Of a DNA stretch of 64,000 nt, positions 48,466 to 58,551 are shown one piece after another; the first letter of the stretch is position 1, and the number at the start of each line of letters is the position of its first letter. The position numbers and the translations under genes were made by a program. Source of the stretch: Malania oleifera (lineage: Eukaryota > Streptophyta > Magnoliopsida > Santalales > Ximeniaceae); NCBI RefSeq assembly GCF_029873635.1, contig NC_080425.1, forward strand, positions 43,728,402-43,792,401, in the 5' to 3' direction. Below the pieces are notes generated by a model. It saw only the letters and a list, made by a program, of their open reading frames with translations, was not told where the DNA came from and did not search any database.

Positions 48466-48830
48466 TATTAATATTATATATATGAATATCATAATACGTC
48501 ATATCTTTATCCCTTTATATATACTTTATTACTTTATCATTTTAAACATATATATACTAATTGAAAAGAAGTTTTGAAGCTTCTTAAAGAAGCTTTACTT
48601 TATTACACACACACACACACCCACATATATATATATATACATATGTATATATATATATATAATATTATTATTATATTATTGCTTTAAAAATATCTTACTA
48701 CATCTTTTTGTTTTATATCACATTACATTCTTTATTTTATCATCTTATTTAATTCATCACCTAATTAATTAATTATATTTTATTCATTTATTTATTTCTT
48801 TCTTTTCTTTTCTTGGGTCGAGTTACTACA
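48466..48830 (-). repeat. Truncated 3' LTR of the Gypsy remnant
   Basis: It matches the last 400 bp or so of 51912-53792, including GCTTCTTAAAGAAGC and the CACCTAATTAATTAATTATATTTTATT run. AC and TA microsatellites (48606-48660) vary between the two copies. Confidence 0.85.
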
Positions 48831-49038
48831 TTCTCCCCTCTTTATAAAAACTTCGTCCCCGAAATTTGTTAATTAATTATTTTACATAACTCTAATATTA
48901 CCCCTGCCATCCTCATATCACAAATTTTAATATATTAACAGATATGCATAAACATGTTACTTAGAGTCAATTAAATCTATTGCTCGCCTCAAACAAAAAC
49001 ATACTACCTACTCGTGCACCATGGGCAGTATCTGCATC

Positions 49039-50466
49039 AGTTGGCATTGTTAAACCAAGTGGTTAAGGGTCTTTCATTCCAACTATGTTTTGATGACAAC
49101 AACCCATTAGCAGTTTTTTAAGGCTACTAACCTTTTTTCTCTAGTCATGTTCAGTTACAAAAAATGGCACCAAAGAAAATAAGTTTCAAATAAGTCAGAA
49201 CCAACTCATGACATGACCAAATGTTTAGCCACTCAAAGCATTCATAGACTCTACATCATATGCAAGTGTTCTAAAGTTTGAGTGTGAAAGTGAGAGAGAT
49301 TTTTTTGTAAATCCCTTATATATGGAGTGACTCAAATAAAAAGCAAGAAATGGGCATATCACACACACACACAACAAAAACAAGTAAATCTACTTAAGGT
49401 GTACAAAAACCCTTAAAACAAACAAAAACCTTTCTTAGAACTTAAAAGGATTTTTTCAGAAGTAAGAAGGGACTCGTCGACGAACACAGGGCTTCGTCGA
49501 TGAATATATTGAAGAGTTCGTCGACGAACATAGGGTTCTCGTTGACAAAAAGAAACCGAGACCTGTCTTAATTTAGAATCAGACCTCATCTACGAACATA
49601 GGGCTTCGTCGACGAATATATTGAAGAGCCCGTCGACGAACACAGTGTTCTCGTCAATGAAAAGAAACTGAAACCTATCTAAATTCAGAACCAGCAACTC
49701 ATTGATGAACACAGGGCTTCATCAGTGAATTGACTGAAGAGCTCATCGACGAAGTACAGACCTCATCGACGAATGTCGGGCTACAGGGTTCATTAAATGT
49801 AGTAGAACGACTAGTTTTTCCCTTGTCTTGCATCAATAAATGCCCAACGGCTCTCCAACACCTAGCTTGCCTATTTGGCGTTTAAATAAGGGTTATTGCA
49901 TTTACTTCTCACTAAGAAAGCTCATTCATTAAGATCATTTATTGTGCTTTCACTCTAGGGTTTCCCTTATACTCACTTACCCTCCTCTTGCTGCTCTTGC
50001 ACTTGTTTTACTCCATTGAAAAAAGGACATTGTGTGAGGATATTGTGGTGATACTTAGCTCAAAGGGAGCATTTAATATTGTATTCACCTCTCATCAACT
50101 ACTTGTGTAGAAAGGCCCTTTGTGAGCCATTGTAGGGTATCTCTAAGTGAGTACCTTGTTGAAAGCTCTTTGTGAGCAGCTGTGTGTATTGGCTTCTCTG
50201 CCTGAAGGACGAACATATAGTGGATTTTGGGAATCCTTGAGTTGGTCTCAAGGTGTGGACGTAAGTAGGGTGCCGAACCACATAAATATCTTCGTGTTAA
50301 GTCTCTCTTCTCTCCTATCTCTTTTATACTGTTATTACGATTTACTGCACTTTTACATTGTGATTTTATGCACTTGTTCTTGGCAAGATTTTTATGTTTG
50401 TAGAAAATTTGCATATCCGCAAGAAACGTCTATTCACCCCCCTCTAGATGCTCAATCGGGCCAACA
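49039..50466 (+). repeat. Sirevirus-type LTR nested in the Gypsy remnant
   Basis: It starts near TTGGCATTGTTAAACC and ends TTCACCCCCCTCTAG...GGGCCAACA, typical of Sirevirus LTRs. It carries three tandem units of about 112 bp at 49471, 49582 and 49694, each with TCGTCGACGA-like palindromes. The flanks GCATC (49034-49038) and GAATC (50468-50472) may be a mutated target duplication. No internal domain follows, so it is probably a solo LTR. Confidence 0.62.
49471..49790. repeat. Three tandem ~112-bp units with GTCGAC palindromes
   Basis: Each unit has the order TCGTCGACGAAC, AGGGCTTCGTCGA, GAATATATTGAAGAG, GTCGACGAAC, TTCTCGT, then GAAAC. Later units have lost several palindromes by point change. 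Confidence 0.85.
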
Positions 50467-51505
50467 AGAATCATTGTGTAAACACGCACTGGGCCACCGC
50501 GAGGCCCCAGATTGTTCCTTCAGTTTTGATCAGGAGCGGGTGCATTGTCCGGCGGTCCACGACAATCTCGGGCTTTGTGGTCATACCTGCCGCACTGATA
50601 ACATACCGTGCCCTCTTCCCGACATTCTCCCCAATGCCTCTGGTTACATCTAGCATAGTGAGGGTGAAATGAATTTTCCTTATAATCTCGATCATTCCTA
50701 TCCGACCTCAGGCCTATAGCATCACTATCTCTCCTCCATGCACCCTATCTGACGTCAAGTATGAAAACTGGGAGACATAAGCCTCTTCTTATGATTTGTC
50801 TCTCTCTCATCCTCTTGAATACTGGCCACAACTGCCATGGCCTTATCCACAAGCTCAGTAAAACTCTAAGTCAACAATGCCACCACCTATGCTCGTATTC
50901 CCTGCCTCAAACCTCTCAAACCTCTGGGCCTTCTTTGGTTTGTCCAAAATCATGTATGTAGCGAAGTGGGATAGCTCCATGAACTTGGCTATGTAGTGTT
51001 GTACGATCAAGTGCCCCTGAGTCAGATTCAGGAACTCTTCTGCCTTAGCCTCTCGGGTAGCAGTAGGAAACTACCTTCCGAAGAAAACTTCCCTAAAATT
51101 GCCCCAAATAATAACCATAGGTCCTGACCGCTGTCCCTCCACTAGCTTTTCCAATCTCCACCACCTCATCGCTTCCCCTACTAATTTAAAAGTGGTGTAC
51201 CACACCTTCTGCTCCTTTATACATAGTAGCACGTCTAGTAGTTCCTCTATCTCCTGAACCCAATCTTCAGCTATAATTGGGTTCGCTCCTCCCTCAAATG
51301 TTGGCAGGCTCGTCTAGGTAAACTACTAAGAAGTGCAGCCCCAATCATCTGGTGGTTGATCCTGCTCTCTTGAGTCCCTCCGATTTTCCTTCCTAACTTG
51401 TCGCACTATACTTCGCAACACTACTGAGGCATCGACATCATCCTCACTGGAAGTCTCCACATGATTATCCCCTTCAGCAACGATGTCCTTTCCCCTAGAA
51501 TCCAT
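50467..51505 (-). pseudogene. Gypsy gag
   Basis: The minus-strand ATG at 51505 starts MDSRGKDIVAEG. A gag core follows (EDWVQEIEELLDVL near 51270, [12 protein letters not shown] near 51030) and a zinc knuckle CYQCGRYDHKARDC at 50603-50562. Two adjacent stops near 51330 and further lesions interrupt it. The knuckle and the core are those of chromovirus-type Gypsy gag. The frame ends soon after the knuckle at the nested LTR. Confidence 0.78.
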
Positions 51506-51897
51506 CCTAAAGACAAGACAAAGGTGAGTTTAAAATTTTCATATCATAACACAACTAGTATAGTTATAAAGCAATGAAACCAGTTTAACATTCAAATTCC
51601 CAATTTAAACATCAAACAACGAGCTTATCACAAATCAAAATAACTCCTCAAGTTCTAATTTCAAGTTCTAGTCTCTCTGCTTAGAAACATCGTCGTCGAT
51701 GGATTTACCATGATTTTTTGAAATTGGTCGGCTCCAGAAACTCACAAAAGACCGTCAAGGGATTTTTGCCTAAGTTACGAAACAAAACTCAAAATTCTTA
51801 CCGGTATCCTAATCTACTTATTCCTATCCTTATCCTAATTCAAACATATACTCTGGTATTAATCAACCCTAGAGTCTGCAGAACCTAACAACCTAAA

Positions 51898-51909
51898 GCT
51901 CTGATACCA
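51898..51909 (-). other. Primer-binding site of the Gypsy remnant
   Basis: The minus strand reads TGGTATCAGAGC, two bases inside the LTR, the initiator Met-tRNA type. Confidence 0.9.
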
Positions 51910-51911
51910 CT

Positions 51912-53395
51912 TGTAATGCTCCAAACCCTCCAAGTGGGGCTCGGGGTGTTAGGTGTCCAAAAATCAATCTATGATACCATATTATTCATACACATAATGG
52001 AAATAATAATAATACATCCTCAATAATAATACCAGAGTACTATATATCATCCCAAAAAGAAGTATTCTAGAATTCATATTACATAACCAAAAAGATATTT
52101 CCATCTGTCGATATTACATACCAGCATTTAAAACATAAACCTATATATTCCAGTATTTTACTTTAACTTACAACCACAAAAACTAAACCCTGCCCCTGAG
52201 CTTGCTAAGCTTGATCACCAGAAGAACCTGAAAAGTTAATAAATCGCTAGGGTGAGACACTTCTCAGTAAGGACGAATAAAGTATAATAGTGTGTGTCAG
52301 ATGAGTTTTAATGTATATATCTAAAATATAATCGTATGATAAACAATAAAAACTGAACAGATACAAGTAGATGGCACATATTTACCATAAAGCAAACCTC
52401 AGTATCTACATACACATACAGGTGATAATGCAAAAACACTTCATTTCACATGGTGCCCGGATTCCTTCTCGACGCATGGTGCCCAGTTTGTTTTCAACTC
52501 ATGGTGCCCAAGTTACTTTTCATTGCATGGTGCCCAACATTCTGAACACCCCTCCCCATCATTCTCAATATGTACATCATGATAGCGTTTCAATGTTATA
52601 ATAGAGTCCCACAGATATATCACAACAGGGTCCCATAGTTACAAATCACAACCACTCATTTCTTAGTAATATACATATCACATCAACCAAGTAGGAAAAT
52701 ACACCACAATCACAATATCCATTTCATTAGTAAAAGTCAATCTCGTGCCACACAATTTAATGATTTAAACTGTACTTTACAAAACTGAGCTGGTCAACCC
52801 TACTTACTTTGATCCTTTACATAATCTATAAGATAATCCAAGCTAATATTCCAATTGATCAACATGTTTAGAAAACTCACTACTTTAATCCTATGGTCTC
52901 GTATTCGAGTTTAACCGGCTAGTTTTAAAGATAATAACCCATAACCTAACCCTAAGCTCAAATACTCCTTTTTAAACGGTTGGATTTTGAAACAAAAGTT
53001 GTAAACATATACATATAAGTATAAACTTATTTTTAACCGATAGAATTTAGAAAAGAACTGATTTAATTTATTCTCCTTACCTTAGCCTTGGGTTGGTACC
53101 TAGGAAATCCAAACCTAAAATTTGCTTCAATCAATTTGCTCAAGATCAAAATCGGGATCTCGTGGTGGTGTTCATTTTTCAATTTGACTTAAAGGTTGAT
53201 AAATAATCTAGAGAGAGAGAGAGAGTAATGGTGAGGAGAGAGATACTGAAATGAGAAGGAGAGAGAGTAAGAATGGAGAGTACAGAGAGGGAGGCGTGAG
53301 GTGGGTGAGCTGGGGGCAATTGAATTGGAAAGGTGAAATTGAAATCTTCCCTAAGAAGATTCAACCTTTACATAAATATCTAATACTTTATTATA

Positions 53396-53439
<44 letters not shown>

Positions 53440-53792
53440 ACTTCATATCTTTATCCCTTTATATATATATATTTACTTTATTACTTTATCATTTTAAACA
53501 ATATATATATACTAATTGAAAAGTAGCTTTGAAGCTTCTTAAAGAAGCTTTACTTAATTACATATATATATATATATATATATAATATTATTATTATATT
53601 ATTGCTTTATAAATATCTTACTTTATCTTTTTGTTTTATATTACATTTCATTTTTTATTTTATTATCTTATTTAATTCATCACCTAATTAATTAATTATA
53701 TTTTATTTATTTATTTATTTTCTTATTTAATTAATTATATTTTATTCATTTATTTAGTTATTTCTTTTCTTTTCTTGGGCTGGGTTACTACA
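51912..53792 (-). repeat. 5' LTR of the Gypsy remnant
   Basis: 1881 bp, TGTAGTAACCC to GCATTACA on the minus strand. It contains four CATGGTGCCC words spaced 25-26 bp (52449, 52475, 52500, 52526) and TA runs (53403-53433, 53562-53583). Confidence 0.88.
52449..52540. repeat. Four ~25-bp tandem CATGGTGCCC units
   Basis: The core CATGGTGCCC(A/G) repeats at 25-26 bp intervals, with variable spacer bases, inside the Gypsy LTR. Confidence 0.9.
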
Positions 53793-55211
53793 CTCCATGT
53801 GTCATCTGTCTAATGAAACTCACATATCTCTCTTCCTTCATTACCGATGGCTAACTATCTTTGATGCACAATTTTCTTGTTTTATTTTTTTGTGGTGTTC
53901 CATGGTTTATATATGTCATTTTTTGTGATTGATTGAGTTGATTTGATATATGGTGCGTAAAAGTTTTATGATTTTTCACTTTATAAAATTAAAAAATAAT
54001 CATTTTAAATTTTATTATTTTTTGCACTTCAGAAAGTTAAAAATTGCTTTTAGAGATTTTACCTTTTTTAATGAACAATTCATGATGTAACTGTTTGGTA
54101 GATTAAGGGGTTGTTTGGTGTTACTATTAAAATTCAGAAAAATAAAAGTTAGAAACAAAAATCAAAAATCAAAAATAGAAACTAAAAATTACAAACCATT
54201 AATTTGTTTAATTAACATTTATAAAAATAATACAGATTAAAAACTTAATTTTATTAGAAAGACATGCTAAAATCCTTAATTAGATCTTCACCTAACTTAA
54301 CACAATTGCAAGCATGTAATCTTCACCCAAGTACGCAATTAGTATCCTAGATGTATACAAATATTGAAGGATTAGAAAACAAGGATCTCTGCAACGTCAT
54401 AGATCTGAAGTATGGGAAAGAGGGCAAGAGAGTGAACCTCTAAATTGCCTTGATCAAGTGGGCAAACTTAATTAATATGAGAGTGAATTGGAAGTAGATA
54501 GTGAGATAATGGTAAATGTATATCCACAAAGTTTCCACTAACCTATTTCATCTTAAATGAGATTAGAACACCTAATTAATTGCTATCATTTCATTGTTCT
54601 CTTTAGTCATTCATTATATGCATGTGTTCATTGAAACTTAGACCCATTCAAGAATGGTTACTATACATTCATGCCTTATCGTCCATGTGAGGCAAATCAA
54701 TTAATATTCAATTGATTATTAGTCATAATATGTAGACTAATAATAAATTGAACATGTTAATTATTTGTTTTATTTATGATTAGTGATGTTTGTATTTCAA
54801 CAATTCTTGAATTGTCCAATATGGACAGTTTAGGAAGTTGTATTTATATTGATGTCATCATTCACGCTTTGTTCATTATCATTACATATTTCAAGAAAGT
54901 CTCTCCTTGTGTTCTCTGAGTGCATAGTGGGGTATCGTGACAATTTGTTAGTGATGAAAAACTAGCAATATGTTCACTTCCCCTATCTCGTGTACTTGGG
55001 GAGCCATGGGGAGATGCTGCCAAAATTTAGAATGACTATGATCAAGGAATTTGAGCGATTGACTTAAATGTAAATGCAACATTCCTGAATGGGATAGGAT
55101 CCATACCCTTTAGACAAAAGGTGGTTGATTTTAGGATTCACAATGCATGCCTCATAAACATTATGAGAATATAATCAACTTCATTTACTTGAACATGTTG
55201 TAGGCTAATTA
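53793..55211 (+). other. Unassigned; probable 5' part of a CACTA transposon
   Basis: AT-rich DNA without recognised domains lies upstream of the CACTA coding start. No CACTA-type terminal word is seen, so the transposon end is unresolved. An A-rich stretch with several AAATCAAAAATC-like words lies at 54130-54190. Confidence 0.35.
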
Positions 55212-55286
55212 ATGAACATGGATAAGAGTTGGATGAAAGCTCGGGGTAGGTTTTTATCGGAATACGTGAAAAGGGTACATGATTTC

Positions 55287-57536
55287 TATGACGACCTGCT
55301 TAATTTCCACATTTAAAAAAAAATATAATAAAATCAACAACATAAATCTCAGCCAATCATAATCAACCTAGACACGTGGGTACCAGGGATACATCAGAAC
55401 ATATAGCAGAAGCCTAAGCAGCAGGAAACATACAATCATATACATCTCATTATACCATACATCACAATACCAGAGTTACTACAATCGTTGTATAAATATA
55501 TACACAACACTCAACCCAAAAGATGTCTTAGGGCCATTTCCACAAAATACATCCGACCCTATCAAAATACTTACCCTTCTGGAAGGGTAGATCTACCATA
55601 GTAGATTAGCGGGGCTTTACCCGCTCTCCTATTAGGGGTTCCTGAAATGTTTATAAAATTTAGGGGTGAGACACCTCTCAATAAGGAAAATAAACTAATA
55701 CCAGTGTGTGCCAACATGAGTATTCCGTGTTATACATATACCATACAGAACATATTCAGTAACTGTTTTGTCAATCTAGGAAAACATATATATAGATATA
55801 TCATCAAAACATGACAGAACATACTGCATTTTCATAAACATATTTCATCTCATATAATAATAATAATACAAAAACATTCCTGGTAGGTTAGCTGGTTGTC
55901 GTCATGTATTACCCCCACATGACTGGGTTGTGTGACCCAAAGGCGAGACCTAACAATGGTTGGCCGACCACTGCAAAGTCAAAAGTATAGTATGTAAGTC
56001 TAATGGGTCTGCCAGATCTAGTCCATACACCAGGAGCGATCACACACTTCTTAAAAACCACATCGACCATCCAATCTCACACCACTCCGTACAGCGGTGT
56101 TAACACAAATATCATGATCATGAAGACCATGGACACATAACAACGGTACCGTGCAAGTGCTAGCCTAGACCAAGCCAACCAGGTTCTGATACCATATAAC
56201 ATATACTGAAACTGTGATACATGGATATCTCATATAATTAATTATCAAATCAATCATATCATTTTGCATATATATGTTTATCATGAAAATATCAGCCTGT
56301 ACGCTGATATTACACATTTTTCCATAGCTCGGTCCGTACGCCGACAAATCATAGCACAGCCTGTACGCTGGCAAATCACGTTCCTAGCTCGGCCCGTACG
56401 CCGACAAATATATCATAGCATAGCTCGTACGCTGGAAAATCACATCCATAGCATGGCCTGTACGCCAGCAAAATATATCCATAGCTTAGCTCGAATGCTG
56501 GCAAATCATACACATAGCACGACCCGTACATCGGCAAAACATATAAAAATCTCGACCCATACACTGGTTTTCCATTATAAAAATCCGTATCATTAACACA
56601 TTCCCATAATACAGTATCCCATAAAAATTTCTACTTATGCCACACTAACAGGTTTTTCGCATATTCAACATACCATCATTTTCAACAGCATTTTCCCAAA
56701 TATATAAATCATATATAAATATATTTATTTTCCGAAATCGAATGCTATAACAATATACTTGTTTTCATAAAATACTAGCTTAGTTTATCCCCTTACCTGA
56801 TTCCTAAAAAGCCCCTGAGAAAATCTGTCCCGCACCTGCAGGTTTCCCCGTTCAACACCCTGAAAAAAGAATTTCCCATAATAAAGTTCTGTATTTCCAA
56901 GCGTGTAACACTTTCTACAATTGCCAAAAATCCAAATATTGAGTAGAAAACCTTACCCTGGATTTGGGATCGTTTCCAACTCAGCCCCATCGACGATCCG
57001 CTCCAGCATACTTACAAAGAACTTTCCCACGGGCGTCATGGTGGCTTTAGATTGTCGAACCGGCGGAAATCCAAATCGAAGAGAGAAGGTGGAGAAACCA
57101 AAGGGTAAGAGAGAGAAAGCTTCTGCGTAGGAAATTTTGGCCAAAAATGAGTTTTAGACCTATTTAATATGTGGCTTTAGTCGACAAGCCACCTCACCTC
57201 GTCGACGAAGTCAATACAAAATTCGTCGGCGAACTCTCCCCTTCGTCGATGAAATTCAGAAACCCCAAAATCATCATCTCGGTATTTCCTCGTCAATGAG
57301 CCACATCACCTTGTCGACGGGCCCAATCATATTTTCGTCGAGGAATCCCATCCTCGTCGACGAGCACTTGTTATACCCTCGTTGATGAGTCCCCTGTATT
57401 CGTCGACGAGGAGTTGAAAAATTCCTGAGATTTATCCTTTCGTGTTCGTCGACGAAGTCGACTGCCTCCTTCTATTTCCGGTTTCCAATTTCATTTCTTT
57501 TATTATTTAAATATCATTATTCTTCAGGTCGTTACA
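55287..57536 (-). mobile_element. Solo Gypsy LTR with ATTTC target duplication
   Basis: The 2250-bp LTR reads TGTAACGACCTG to GCAGGTCGTCATA on the minus strand. It is bordered by perfect ATTTC duplications (55282-55286 and 57537-57541) with no internal domain, the signature of LTR-LTR recombination. It is related to the LTR at 58552-60604 (shared GACTGGGTTGTG block). It includes tandem CGTACGCC units and TCGTCGACGA palindromes. Confidence 0.88.
56296..56573. repeat. About nine tandem 28-38-bp CGTACGCC units in the solo LTR
   Basis: Units of the form TAGC(T/A)CGGCC(C/T)GTACGC(C/T)G(A/G)CAAAT recur from 56296 to 56573 with growing divergence to the right. Similar but shorter GCCTTGTG(C/T)CG units occur at 59541-59608 in the related LTR. 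Confidence 0.85.
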
Positions 57537-57722
57537 ATTTCATAGAGTTTGTGCGTCCTCGTGCAAACAAATCTAGTAGAATAAGGTGTCCTTGCAAGAA
57601 ATGCTAAAACATAACATTTCGACACATTGATTTGGTTAAAACATATTTATTAGATAATGGAATTGAGAAAAGCTATACAACATGGGTGTTATGCTTTTGT
57701 TGGGAAAGGGGCGCTTGGCCTC

Positions 57723-57972
57723 AGATAACCCTAAAATTTGGAAATATGAAGTAAAAGATGGGGAAAAAAGGGTTTTGATTGATTGACATGGGTAAATTCA
57801 AAGATGATTCTTGAAAATTAAGATTTGGAGAAAGTCAACATCAAAATATCTTAGTTTAATTAGGAATTAAATGAGGAATATGGGATTATTAATTAAATTT
57901 TCAATTGATAGAAATTGTAGTCACAGTCCTATGATGGAAGTCAGAGAACTTAATGCTTATAGGGTTAGAAAT
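57723..57972 (+). other. CACTA non-coding segment
   Basis: This sequence follows the transposase-associated domain and precedes the repeat array. It is probably an intron or degraded interior of the CACTA element. No motif is recognised. Confidence 0.35.
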
Positions 57973-58496
57973 CTCCTTATTGACATTAGGTCTTAATGGT
58001 GAGTTGAAGTCAATTAGTCATTAATGGATTTGAAAAAGCCTCTTAATTGACAATTGGAGTTTAAATGTGATTAAAATCAATCATTGATGAAGGTTTGATA
58101 ATCTCTTAATTAACAATTAGGGTTTTAATGGGTGATTGAGCCAACTTTTTCATCGGGGATTTGAAAATTCTCCTGATTGTCAATCAGAATCTTAATAGTT
58201 GATTGGAGTCAACCCTCCAATTGGAAATTTGAAAATCACTAATTGTCAATCTGGGGTTCTAATGACTAATTGGGGTCAACCCTTTAATTGGAAATTTGAA
58301 AATCCTTGATCGCATTTCCGAGTTTTAATGACTGATTGGAGTCAACCCTCAAATTGGAAATTTGAAAATCATTGACTATCAATCTAGGATCTTAATGACT
58401 GATTAAAGTCAACCCTTTAATTGGAGATTTGAAAATCATTAATTGTCAATCAAGAGTTTTAATAGTTGATTGACTCTCTTTGATTGGGGAAATCAA
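57973..58496. repeat. Eight ~65-bp tandem units in the CACTA element
   Basis: Eight head-to-tail units have the consensus order ATTGTCAATC, GGGTTTTAATG, TGATTGGAGTCAACCCT, TTAATTGGAAATTTGAAAATC. The middle units are most alike; the outer ones are diverged, as expected for an ageing minisatellite. Confidence 0.88.
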
Positions 58497-58551
58497 TATT
58501 TATGAAATGGAGATCTAACCTTTTTGGTTTACTTTTTAGGGGACCTGCTTG

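Larger units (their letters stand above)
48466..53792 (-). mobile_element. Gag-only remnant of a Ty3/Gypsy element
   Basis: On the minus strand: a complete 5' LTR (53792-51912, TGTAGTAACCC to GCATTACA), a primer site, gag (from 51505), then a Sirevirus LTR insertion, a purine tract (GAGGGGAGAA at about 48840) and the first 365 bp of a 3' LTR (48830-48466). Pol is missing. The left LTR is cut where it meets the env fragment, so the element was truncated by a deletion or rearrangement. Confidence 0.82.
55212..57722 (+). pseudogene. CACTA transposase-associated domain, split by a solo LTR
   Basis: The left part (55212-55286) opens with an ATG and encodes MDKSWMKARGRF, the typical start of the plant transposase-associated domain. 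The right part (57537-57722) continues it in the same frame across one copy of the ATTTC duplication, with EFVRPRANK, IRCPCKKC and a SYTTWV stretch. A TAA follows the CPCKKC motif. This N-terminal module accompanies the TnpD-like transposase of En/Spm (CACTA) elements. The rest of the transposase is not present in the window. Confidence 0.8.

Noticed and set aside
50085-50672. Several overlapping ORFs on both strands near 50 kb
   Set aside because: They cross the boundary between the nested Sirevirus LTR and Gypsy gag and resemble no protein. The only real signal is the minus-strand zinc knuckle at 50562-50603.
53251-53526. 91-codon ORF ending in an Ile/Tyr run
   Set aside because: The Ile/Tyr run is the translation of a TA microsatellite in the Gypsy LTR.
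56264-56596. 110-codon repetitive ORF with SIARSVRRQI-like units
   Set aside because: It is the translation of the tandem CGTACGCC array in the solo LTR. The repeat unit is DNA-level and not a protein repeat.
57973-58496. CRISPR-like array
   Set aside because: The units are contiguous tandem repeats without unique spacers, in a plant genome next to a CACTA transposase domain.
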